Notes under the pieces: generated by a model
Databases searched by the model: none
What the model saw: the letters and a program-made list of their open reading frames with translations, nothing else
What the model was told of the DNA's origin: nothing
From: an uncultured Aggregatibacter sp.
Lineage (GTDB): Bacteria; Pseudomonadota; Gammaproteobacteria; Enterobacterales; Pasteurellaceae
Length of the DNA stretch: 24,811 nucleotides
Direction of reading: 5' to 3'
NCBI RefSeq assembly: GCF_901873365.1
Contig: NZ_CABFLM010000059.1
Location: 1-24,811 of the forward strand
In this document: positions 1 through 6,046 of the stretch, piece by piece
How the letters are laid out: every line of letters starts with the position of its first letter
Position numbering within the stretch: the stretch's first letter is position 1
Translations under genes and position numbers: made by a program

Positions 1-119
1 AGCTTTTCAAAGGTCTCATATTTTTGTTGATCGTAACGGGCAACGTTAACGTTTTGACCAAAGAACATCGGTTCTTTGAGTTGGTCATTTTTGTTTTGTG
101 AGAAAGTAGTGTATGCCAT
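1..119 (-). CDS. nrdB: Ribonucleoside-diphosphate reductase class Ia, beta subunit (5' end only)
   Basis: Only the first 39 codons are in the window; the gene runs off the left edge. The reading begins MAYTTFSQNKNDQLKEPMFF and continues through GQNVNVARYDQQKYETFEK, which is the N-terminus of the NrdB radical-generating small subunit as in E. coli. NrdB carries the di-iron/tyrosyl radical cofactor and forms an alpha2beta2 complex with NrdA to make dNDPs, but none of the iron ligands are visible here. A GGAG ribosome site (complement of 128-131) precedes the ATG. It lies 103 bp downstream of nrdA on the same strand and is probably co-transcribed with it, with a REPIN-like inverted repeat in between. 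Confidence 0.93.
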   Translation of the reverse strand, partial: MAYTTFSQNKNDQLKEPMFFGQNVNVARYDQQKYETFEK

Positions 120-136
120 TTTTTTGTCTCCATATC

Positions 137-199
137 GTAGGGTGGGCTTTAGCCCACCATTTTAATAAGAAAGTTTTGGTGGGCTAAAGCCCACCCTAC
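137..199. repeat. REPIN-like pair of inverted REP hairpins between nrdA and nrdB
   Basis: Two 23-bp arms, 137-159 and 177-199, are perfect reverse complements separated by 17 AT-rich bases. Each arm is itself a hairpin: GTAG, an 8-bp stem GGTGGGCT/AGCCCACC, a TT loop, and a final A. A GTAG tag next to a short palindrome, present twice in opposite orientation, is the architecture of REP elements mobilised by RAYT transposases. In the nrdA-nrdB transcript it would form either one long hairpin or two short ones, which could protect the upstream nrdA message or lower read-through into nrdB. That effect is inference; no RAYT gene is in the window. Confidence 0.8.
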
Positions 200-222
200 A
201 AGAATAGAAAGAAATGCCTTAA

Positions 223-2493
223 TTAAATCTTACACGCCCCACCGGCACAGCCATCATCTAAATCTTCTTGGCTGTCTTCGGCACCATCGCGGGTGTTTTG
301 GTAGTAGAGGGTTTTTAAGCCGTATTTGTAAGCGGTTAAAAGATCTTTTAACAACACTTTCATCGGCACTTTGCCATCTTCAAAACGTTTCGGATCGTAG
401 TTGGTGTTGGCGGAGATGGCTTGGTCTACGAATTTTTGCATGATGCCGACCAAGTGCAAGTAGCCGTCGTTGCCAGGGATGTCCCAAAGCAATTCGTAGT
501 TTTCGCCGAGGTTTTCATAATCCGGCACCACTTGTTTCAAAATACCGTCTTTTGAGGCTTTTACGCTCACATGGCCGCGTGGCGGTTCGATACCGTTGGT
601 GGCGTTGGAAATCTGTGAAGAGGTTTCCGACGGCATTAAGGCAGTGAGGGTAGAGTTGCGCAAGCCGAATTCTTGAATGTCACGGCGCAGGCTTTCCCAG
701 TCATAATGCAACGGCTCGGAGGTCAAGCTGTCGATGTCTTTTTTGTACGTATCGATTGGCAAAATACCTTGTGCGTAAGTGGTTTCGTGGAAGTATTCAC
801 ACGCGCCTTGTTCTTTCGCCAAGTTCATGGAGGCTTTCAATAAGTAATATTGAATAGCTTCGAAAGTGCGGTGGGTTAAATCGTTGGCACTGCCGTCAGA
901 ATAACGCACGCCGTGTTTCGCTAGGTAGTACGCGTAGTTAATGACGCCGATACCTAAAGAACGACGGGCTAGGGAACTGCGTTTTGCCGCAACCACCGGA
1001 TAGTCTTGGTAATCCAATAAGGCATCTAACGCACGCACGGCAAGATCTGCCAAATTGTCTAGCTCGTCTAAGTTGTCCAATTTGCCCAAGTTAAAGGCGG
1101 AAAGGGTACAAAGGGCGATTTCACCTTCTTCATCATTAATGTTATTTAGTGGTTTGGTAGGTAAGGCGATTTCCAAGCACAGGTTGGATTGACGCACCGG
1201 CGCCACTTTCGGATCAAACGGAGAGTGGGTGTTGCAGTGATCCACGTTGTGAATGTAAATACGACCGGTGGACGCACGTTCTTGCATTAATAAAGAGAAC
1301 AATTCCACGGCTTTCACGGTACGTTTACGAATGGACGGATCCTGTTCGTATTGTACGTAAAGTTCTTCAAACTTGTCTTGATCCGCAAAGAACGCTTCGT
1401 AAAGTCCCGGCACATCGGACGGGCTAAATAGGGTGATGTCGCCGCCTTTGATTAAGCGTTGGTACATTAATTTGTTAAGTTGTACACCGTAGTCCATGTG
1501 ACGCACGCGGTTGTCTTCCACACCACGGTTGTTTTTTAACACTAACAGGCTTTCTACTTCTAAGTGCCAAATTGGGTAATACACGGTTGCCGCACCGCCA
1601 CGCACACCACCTTGAGAGCAGGATTTCACGGCAGTTTGGAAGTATTTATAGAACGGAATACAACCGGTATGGAACGCTTCGCCGCCACGAATTGGGCTAC
1701 CTAGTGCACGAATCGCACCGGCATTCACACCGATACCGGCACGTTGAGAAACATATTTCACGATGGCAGAGGCAGTGGCGTTAATGGAATCCAAGCTGTC
1801 GCCACACTCGATCAACACGCAAGAGCTGAATTGACGGGTTGGCGTACGTACACCTGCCATGATTGGGGTTGGCAAGGAAATTTTGAAAGTGGAGGTTGCA
1901 TCATAGAAGCGACGGATATAATCCAAGCGAGTTTCTTGCGGGTATTTGGAGAACAGACTTGCCGCCACTAATAAATAGAGGAATTGGGCGGATTCGTAGA
2001 TCTCACCGGTCACGCGGTTTTGAACGAGATATTTGCCTTCTAATTGTTTCACAGCTGCATAAGAGAAGGTCATGTCGCGCCAATGGTCGATAAAACCGTC
2101 CATTTCATCCCATTCTTCTCGGGTGTAATCATCCAATAAGGCATGATCGTATTTGCCCATGCGTACGAGTTTTTTCACATGATCGTATAAACGTGGCGGA
2201 TCGAAATGGCCGTAAGCCTTTTTACGCAAATGGAACACCGCAAGGCGAGCAGCAAGGTATTGATAATCCGGAGAATCTTTGCTGATTAAGTCTGCAGCTG
2301 CTTTGATAATAGTTTCGTGAATATCGGAAGTACGAATACCTTCATAAAACTGAATGTGAGAACGCAATTCCACTTGTGAGACGGACACATTGTCTAGTCC
2401 TTCTGCCGCCCAGGTAATTACGCGGTGGATTTTATCGAGGTTAATCGGCTCCAGTGTGCCGTCACGTTTGGTGACCATTAATGCTTTATTCAT
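223..2493 (-). CDS. nrdA: Ribonucleoside-diphosphate reductase class Ia, alpha subunit
   Basis: Catalytic large subunit of aerobic class Ia ribonucleotide reductase, which reduces NDPs to dNDPs in the cytoplasm. The 756 aa compare with 761 in E. coli. The N-terminal ATP-cone (VTKRDGTLEPINLDKIHRV, about residues 7-25) is the allosteric activity site. Active-site residues are in place: the Cys of SSCVLIECG (about 225), the Asn, Cys and Glu of SNLCLEIALP (about 437-441) and the Cys of ALCTLSAFN (about 462). Radical-transfer tyrosines are Y730-Y731 (LKTLYYQNT). The C-terminal redox tail has C749 and C754 (DDGCAGGACKI). A strong AAGGAG lies upstream of the ATG. It is first in the nrdA-nrdB operon and preceded by two NrdR boxes. 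The sequence is intact and ordinary. Confidence 0.98.
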   Translation of the reverse strand: MNKALMVTKRDGTLEPINLDKIHRVITWAAEGLDNVSVSQVELRSHIQFYEGIRTSDIHETIIKAAADLISKDSPDYQYLAARLAVFHLRKKAYGHFDPPRLYDHVKKLVRMGKYDHALLDDYTREEWDEMDGFIDHWRDMTFSYAAVKQLEGKYLVQNRVTGEIYESAQFLYLLVAASLFSKYPQETRLDYIRRFYDATSTFKISLPTPIMAGVRTPTRQFSSCVLIECGDSLDSINATASAIVKYVSQRAGIGVNAGAIRALGSPIRGGEAFHTGCIPFYKYFQTAVKSCSQGGVRGGAATVYYPIWHLEVESLLVLKNNRGVEDNRVRHMDYGVQLNKLMYQRLIKGGDITLFSPSDVPGLYEAFFADQDKFEELYVQYEQDPSIRKRTVKAVELFSLLMQERASTGRIYIHNVDHCNTHSPFDPKVAPVRQSNLCLEIALPTKPLNNINDEEGEIALCTLSAFNLGKLDNLDELDNLADLAVRALDALLDYQDYPVVAAKRSSLARRSLGIGVINYAYYLAKHGVRYSDGSANDLTHRTFEAIQYYLLKASMNLAKEQGACEYFHETTYAQGILPIDTYKKDIDSLTSEPLHYDWESLRRDIQEFGLRNSTLTALMPSETSSQISNATNGIEPPRGHVSVKASKDGILKQVVPDYENLGENYELLWDIPGNDGYLHLVGIMQKFVDQAISANTNYDPKRFEDGKVPMKVLLKDLLTAYKYGLKTLYYQNTRDGAEDSQEDLDDGCAGGACKI

Positions 2494-2526
2494 GAAAGAC
2501 GCTACTCCTTAGATATAGATCCAAAA

Positions 2527-2572
2527 CACAATATATAGTTATAAACCAAAAAGTTTGGCACAAGATAATGTG
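2527..2572 (-). promoter_or_regulatory. Tandem NrdR boxes of the nrdAB promoter
   Basis: Two near-palindromes match the NrdR box core CACWATATATWGTG: 2527-2540 (CACAATATATAGTT, 13 of 14) and 2559-2572 (CACAAGATAATGTG, 12 of 14). Their start-to-start spacing is 32 bp, about three helical turns, which is the established arrangement for NrdR, the zinc-finger/ATP-cone repressor of ribonucleotide reductase genes. The distal box overlaps the proposed -10 and the proximal box lies just downstream of the start point, so binding would block nrdAB transcription. Confidence 0.85.
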
Positions 2573-2590
2573 TTGAGATAAAGAATTCAA
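2562..2590 (-). promoter_or_regulatory. Probable sigma-70 promoter of nrdAB
   Basis: On the minus strand TTGAAT (complement of 2585-2590) and TATCTT (complement of 2562-2567) are separated by 17 bp. The -10 lies inside the distal NrdR box. This would give a leader of roughly 60 nt. Both hexamers are imperfect, so the assignment rests partly on the NrdR box positions. Confidence 0.5.
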
Positions 2591-2728
2591 GCGATATATT
2601 TTTTTATTGCTTAGTTGACATTAAATAACTGATTATTAATTAAAGGAAATTTCGTATGCGCAGAAAATTTACTTGATTAAAATGTATAAATTGGCGCAAA
2701 AATGACATCCGAGGAGAAAAAGATCAAA

Positions 2729-2769
2729 AAAGTGCGGTGAAAAAACACATTAAATTTTCACCGCACTTT
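2729..2769 (-). terminator. dnaJ terminator made of two inverted uptake signal sequences
   Basis: AAAGTGCGGTGAAAA (2729-2743) and its perfect complement (2755-2769) form a 15-bp stem with an 11-nt loop, 20 bp after the dnaJ stop. Each arm is a Haemophilus-type DNA uptake signal core. Inverted USS pairs used as rho-independent terminators are typical of Pasteurellaceae. A-runs on one side give a U-tract to minus-strand RNA. Confidence 0.8.
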
Positions 2770-2788
2770 GCAAGGAAGCTTGTTGGCG

Positions 2789-3913
2789 TTACTTCGTTAA
2801 ATCATCAAAGAAACGTTTTACACCATCGAGGAAGCTAGAGGATTTCGGGCGCTGTTTCGTTTGCCCTTCTAAGCTTTCTTCAAGTTTGCGTAGCAATTCT
2901 TTTTGTTCTTCGTTGAGTTTTACCGGTGTTTCTACCACAATTCGACAGATTAAATCGCCGGCATAACCGCTACGGGAGGAGGTGACACCTTTGCCACGCA
3001 TACGGAATAATTTACCTGTTTGGGTCTCTTCCGGGATTTTTAACTTAACCCGTCCATCCAATGTTGGCACTTCAATTTCGCCACCAAGAGCCGCCATAGT
3101 GAAGCTAATCGGCACTTCACAATAAAGGTTGTTGCCATCACGCTCAAAAATGTGATGCTCTTTCACATGGATTACAACATATAAATCGCCTGCCGGTGCG
3201 CCGTTTTCACCGGCTGCGCCTTCGCCTGATAAGCGCAATTGATTTCCAGTGTCCACGCCTGCCGGAATTTTCACCGAAAGATTTTTCGGTTTATTCACTC
3301 TGCCGTCACCGTGACAAACTTTACACGGTTTCTCAATTTTCTTACCGCTGCCATGACAGGTTGGACAAACGGTTTCGGTCATAAAGAACCCTTGTTGACG
3401 ACGCAGACGACCGGAACCGTGACATTGTGGACAGGTTTCCACTTTTGAACCGGCCTCAGCCCCTGAGCCATGACAGGTTTCACAAGGCGCAAGGGTATAA
3501 ATTTTAATGTCTTTGGTCGTACCTTTGACGGCTTCTTCAAGGGTGATTTCAAGGTCATAGCGTAAGTCATCGCCACGCACGACACGTTGGCGACCACGTC
3601 CGCCACCACCGAAAATATCCCCGAACATATCACCAAAAATATCGCCAAAATCCGCACCACTAAAGCCTCCGCTGGCACCGAAACCTTGTTCAAAGGCGGC
3701 ATGGCCGTATTGATCGTAGTTAGCGCGTTTTTGCTTATCGCTTAATACTTCATAAGCTTCTTGGATTTCTTTAAATTTTTCTTCTTTCGCTTTATCCCCT
3801 TTGGTTCTGTCCGGGTGATATTGCATCGCGAGCTTTTTATAGGCGCGCTTAATTTCTTTTTCATCAGCGGATTTAGAAACGCCGAGGAGTTCGTAGTAGT
3901 CTTGTTTTGCCAT
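2789..3913 (-). CDS. dnaJ: Chaperone DnaJ (Hsp40)
   Basis: Type I J-protein co-chaperone that delivers unfolded clients to DnaK and stimulates its ATPase. At 374 aa it is full length. The J domain has H33-P34-D35. A Gly/Phe-rich linker covers about residues 77-106. Four zinc-finger repeats of the form CxxCxGxG follow (CETCHGSG, CPQCHGSG, CPTCHGSG, CKVCHGDG, about 144-205), then the beta-rich client-binding C-terminal region. The ribosome site is weak (GGGAAA). Unlike the usual dnaK-dnaJ operon, dnaJ is separated from dnaK by two unrelated genes on the same strand. It has its own sigma-70-like promoter, and I found no sigma-32 motif directly before it. Confidence 0.98.
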   Translation of the reverse strand: MAKQDYYELLGVSKSADEKEIKRAYKKLAMQYHPDRTKGDKAKEEKFKEIQEAYEVLSDKQKRANYDQYGHAAFEQGFGASGGFSGADFGDIFGDMFGDIFGGGGRGRQRVVRGDDLRYDLEITLEEAVKGTTKDIKIYTLAPCETCHGSGAEAGSKVETCPQCHGSGRLRRQQGFFMTETVCPTCHGSGKKIEKPCKVCHGDGRVNKPKNLSVKIPAGVDTGNQLRLSGEGAAGENGAPAGDLYVVIHVKEHHIFERDGNNLYCEVPISFTMAALGGEIEVPTLDGRVKLKIPEETQTGKLFRMRGKGVTSSRSGYAGDLICRIVVETPVKLNEEQKELLRKLEESLEGQTKQRPKSSSFLDGVKRFFDDLTK

Positions 3914-3969
3914 AATGTTTCAATTTCCCGTTTAAAATATCAAATGCGACTTCTATGATTATGTATTGT

Positions 3970-3998
3970 ATTATATGAACAATAGTTCTAAACACCAA
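3970..3998 (-). promoter_or_regulatory. Putative sigma-70 promoter of dnaJ
   Basis: On the minus strand TTGGTG (complement of 3993-3998), 17 bp, then a perfect TATAAT (complement of 3970-3975). The start point would lie about 50 nt before the dnaJ ATG. This would give dnaJ its own transcript, separate from dnaK. Confidence 0.55.
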
Positions 3999-4057
3999 AA
4001 TGATGTCAAAGGCAGAAATATCAAGAGCCAACACATGAATTTATTAGGGCATGGCTC

Positions 4058-4111
4058 GGCTTATTTTCGTTTGTTGACAGTCAAACGAAAGTCAACAAAC
4101 CAAAATGAGCC
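4058..4111. repeat. Long imperfect inverted repeat in the dnaJ-sulfhydrylase gap
   Basis: Arms 4058-4078 and 4091-4111 pair at 19 of 21 positions around a 12-nt loop. A second pairing inside it, TTTCGTTTG (4065-4073) with CAAACGAAA (4082-4090), competes with the long stem. Neither arm is followed by a run of T, so it does not look like a simple terminator. It could be a small mobile repeat or an RNA structure in the dnaJ upstream region; the identity is unknown. Confidence 0.55.
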
Positions 4112-4153
4112 GTCTATATTTCTGTTACGATATGATTTTGTCGTTGTTCAAAG

Positions 4154-4174
4154 AGGCAGGCCGATTGCCTGCCT
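4154..4174 (-). terminator. Probable terminator of the sulfhydrylase gene
   Basis: AGGCAGGC (4154-4161) and GCCTGCCT (4167-4174) form an 8-bp GC-rich stem with a 5-nt loop, 10 bp beyond the stop codon at 4184. The U-tract in minus-strand RNA is short, so termination may be partial. Confidence 0.6.
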
Positions 4175-4183
4175 TGAATGCCA

Positions 4184-5452
4184 TTATTTTGCTACGTTGA
4201 AGGCTTGTTCTAAATCCGCCAAAATATCTTGAACACTTTCAATACCACAAGAAAGGCGAATTAATCCTGCGGAAATCCCTGCTTTTTCTAATTCGACTTC
4301 ACTTAATTGGCGATGCGTTGAGGTCGCAGGATGTAACGCACAAGTACGAATATCCGCCACATGCACTTCACGCGAGGTCATTTGTAAGGCATTTAACCAT
4401 TTTGCCGCGGCTTCTTTACCGCCTTTTATTTCAAAAGAAATGACGCCACATAAACCATTTGGTAAGTATTTTTGTTTAAGCGCGTAATCCGTGGAACTGA
4501 TTAACCCCGGATAGCTTACTTTTACTACTTGTGGGTGTTTTTCCAAAAACTCGGCGACCGTTTGAGCATTTTCATAATGACGTTGCATACGCAGCGCAAG
4601 GGTTTCCATACCTACATTGAGCAGGAAACTGTTTTGCGGTGCAGGCGTTGCGCCTAAATCACGCATTAATTGCACGCGCGCTTTGACAATATAAGCGGCA
4701 GGGCCAAAGGTTTCCGTATAAACCAACCCGTGATACGTTTGGTCCGGTGTGCTTAATTGCGGATATTTGCCGTTATTCCAATTAAAGTTTCCACCATCCG
4801 TAATAGAACCGCCAAGTGCAATGGCATGACCGTCTAAATATTTAGAGGTGCTATGAATGACCACGTTTGCACCAAATTCGATTGGGCGACAAAAATAAGG
4901 CGTGGCAAAGGTGTTGTCGATGAGTAACGGTGCCTGCGCGGCTTGGGCTAAGGCAGCGAATTTTTCAATATCCAACACACGTAACGCCGGGTTTGCAATG
5001 GTTTCGGCAAAAACAGCTTTGGTATTTGGACGAATGGCTTTTTTGAGTTCTTCGAGCGGTAAATCTTGATCCACGAAGCTCACTTCAATTCCCATTTTTT
5101 TGAACGTATGTGCAAATAAATTGTAGGTGCCACCATAGACACAAGAGGAAGAAATAAAGTGATCGCCGGCTTCTAAAATATTCAACATGGCATAAAATAC
5201 CGCAGATTGTCCTGAGGCGGTACACATTGTCGCCACACCGCCTTCAAGTGCGGTAATTTTTTCTTCTGCGGCATTCGTGGTTGGATTTGCTAGGCGGGTA
5301 TAGAAATAGCCAGCCGCTTGCAAATCAAATAATTTACCGATTTCTTCTGCAGAGTCGTAAGTGTAAGTCGTGCTTTGTACGATGGGTTGAACACGCGGTT
5401 CACCATTTTTAGGTGTGTATCCGGCATGGAGACATTTTGTTGCAAATTCCAT
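4184..5452 (-). CDS. metY: O-acetylhomoserine sulfhydrylase (PLP-dependent)
   Basis: Member of the Cys/Met-metabolism PLP enzyme family; 422 aa fits O-acetylhomoserine aminocarboxypropyltransferase (direct sulfhydrylation to homocysteine) better than cystathionine gamma-synthase (about 385 aa). Visible signatures: FATKCLHAGYTP at the N-terminus, YTRLANPTTNAAEEKI (about 51-66) for phosphate and substrate binding, D179 of LLIDNTFATPY, and the Schiff-base lysine K204 in HSTSKYLDGH. The C-terminal SREVHVADIRTCALHPATST loop is typical of this branch. An AAGGA site precedes the ATG. It lies alone between its own terminator and an upstream USS dyad and interrupts the dnaK/dnaJ pair. Substrate choice is inferred from family and length; no MetJ-like operator is visible. 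Confidence 0.9.
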   Translation of the reverse strand: MEFATKCLHAGYTPKNGEPRVQPIVQSTTYTYDSAEEIGKLFDLQAAGYFYTRLANPTTNAAEEKITALEGGVATMCTASGQSAVFYAMLNILEAGDHFISSSCVYGGTYNLFAHTFKKMGIEVSFVDQDLPLEELKKAIRPNTKAVFAETIANPALRVLDIEKFAALAQAAQAPLLIDNTFATPYFCRPIEFGANVVIHSTSKYLDGHAIALGGSITDGGNFNWNNGKYPQLSTPDQTYHGLVYTETFGPAAYIVKARVQLMRDLGATPAPQNSFLLNVGMETLALRMQRHYENAQTVAEFLEKHPQVVKVSYPGLISSTDYALKQKYLPNGLCGVISFEIKGGKEAAAKWLNALQMTSREVHVADIRTCALHPATSTHRQLSEVELEKAGISAGLIRLSCGIESVQDILADLEQAFNVAK

Positions 5453-5486
5453 TATTTTTCCTTGGGTTGTGTTTGTTTTGAGGGGA

Positions 5487-5523
5487 AAAGTGCGGTCATT
5501 TTTTATAAAATTTTACGCACTTT
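5487..5523 (-). terminator. USS-based terminator of the GyrI-like gene
   Basis: AAAGTGCG (5487-5494) and CGCACTTT (5516-5523) form an 8-bp stem closed over an AT-rich interior, just past the stop at 5528. The left arm is a full uptake core (5488-5496); the right arm is an uptake core that lacks one C. Confidence 0.6.
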
Positions 5524-5527
5524 GAGC

Positions 5528-5926
5528 TTAGCAATGTGGTACAACAGCGATATAAATTTCTACTAAACCATCAGGGTGGTATTTTTCAAAATCCACAGAA
5601 TAAGCCCGCTTAAGTAAGCCTTGTTGTTCTTTTTTCCAGATCAGCTGCCATGTTTGATAAATTTCATCTACTTTGCAACGAAAAACTTCGTAGAAACTCA
5701 AATCTTCAATTTCAATCGCGGGGATATCTGTCTCTAATACGGCTTCACTTGCAATCGCAAAATCATAGTCTGCTTGGTAATTCGTCACATAATTAAAATA
5801 AATGCCATAACAATAGTGGCCTTGTGGTAGTTTATCGAAATTGTTTTGCCAAAGGGTTGGGATCATCTCATTTGCTATGTTGTTATTTAAGCGTTGTTGT
5901 ACGATTGGGTAGAGTTTTAACGCCAT
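5528..5926 (-). CDS. GyrI-like / AraC effector-binding-domain protein
   Basis: A free-standing protein of 132 aa with no DNA-binding domain. The pattern resembles the GyrI-like small-molecule-binding fold: a central YCYGIYFNYVTNYQADYDFA segment (about 38-57) matching the YGvY...dY.v core of the family, and a C-terminal VDFEKYHPDGLVEIYIAV (about 111-128) matching the usual FEvY......IYIPv end strand. Such single-domain proteins act as ligand-binding or toxin-neutralising factors; the ligand here is unknown. A near-perfect AGGAGG precedes the ATG. It stands between dnaK and the sulfhydrylase gene, flanked by hairpins on both sides, so it is probably its own transcription unit. Family placement is moderately sure; function is not. 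Confidence 0.75.
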   Translation of the reverse strand: MALKLYPIVQQRLNNNIANEMIPTLWQNNFDKLPQGHYCYGIYFNYVTNYQADYDFAIASEAVLETDIPAIEIEDLSFYEVFRCKVDEIYQTWQLIWKKEQQGLLKRAYSVDFEKYHPDGLVEIYIAVVPHC

Positions 5927-5942
5927 TTATCCTCCTGATTTA

Positions 5943-5982
5943 TTTTTCCTGACTTCACTTTTTTAAATAAAGTCAGGAAAAA
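5943..5982. terminator. 13-bp hairpin upstream of the GyrI-like gene
   Basis: TTTTTCCTGACTT (5943-5955) and its perfect complement (5970-5982) flank a 14-nt loop. It lies between dnaK and the GyrI-like gene and carries T/A runs on both sides, so it could terminate in either direction. It is also close enough to the GyrI-like start (5926) to be a leader or operator structure. Confidence 0.5.
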
Positions 5983-6004
5983 TTGTGGTTGATGAATACA
6001 CTAA

Positions 6005-6026
6005 AAGGGCGTATTACTACGCCCTT
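6005..6026 (-). terminator. dnaK rho-independent terminator
   Basis: AAGGGCGTA (6005-6013) and TACGCCCTT (6018-6026) form a 9-bp stem with a 4-nt loop, about 20 bp after the dnaK stop. The minus-strand RNA continues with a short U-run. It is a strong, compact hairpin. Confidence 0.8.
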
Positions 6027-6046
6027 CTATTTTAGTGAGAGTGAAA

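Noticed and set aside
3379..3702. 107-codon minus-strand frame within dnaJ
   Set aside because: It is an alternative frame on the same strand inside a clear dnaJ gene and has no independent start signals.
3966..4232. 88-codon plus-strand open frame in the dnaJ-sulfhydrylase gap
   Set aside because: It runs through the long inverted repeat and into the 3' end of the sulfhydrylase gene on the other strand, has no ribosome site and no recognisable product.
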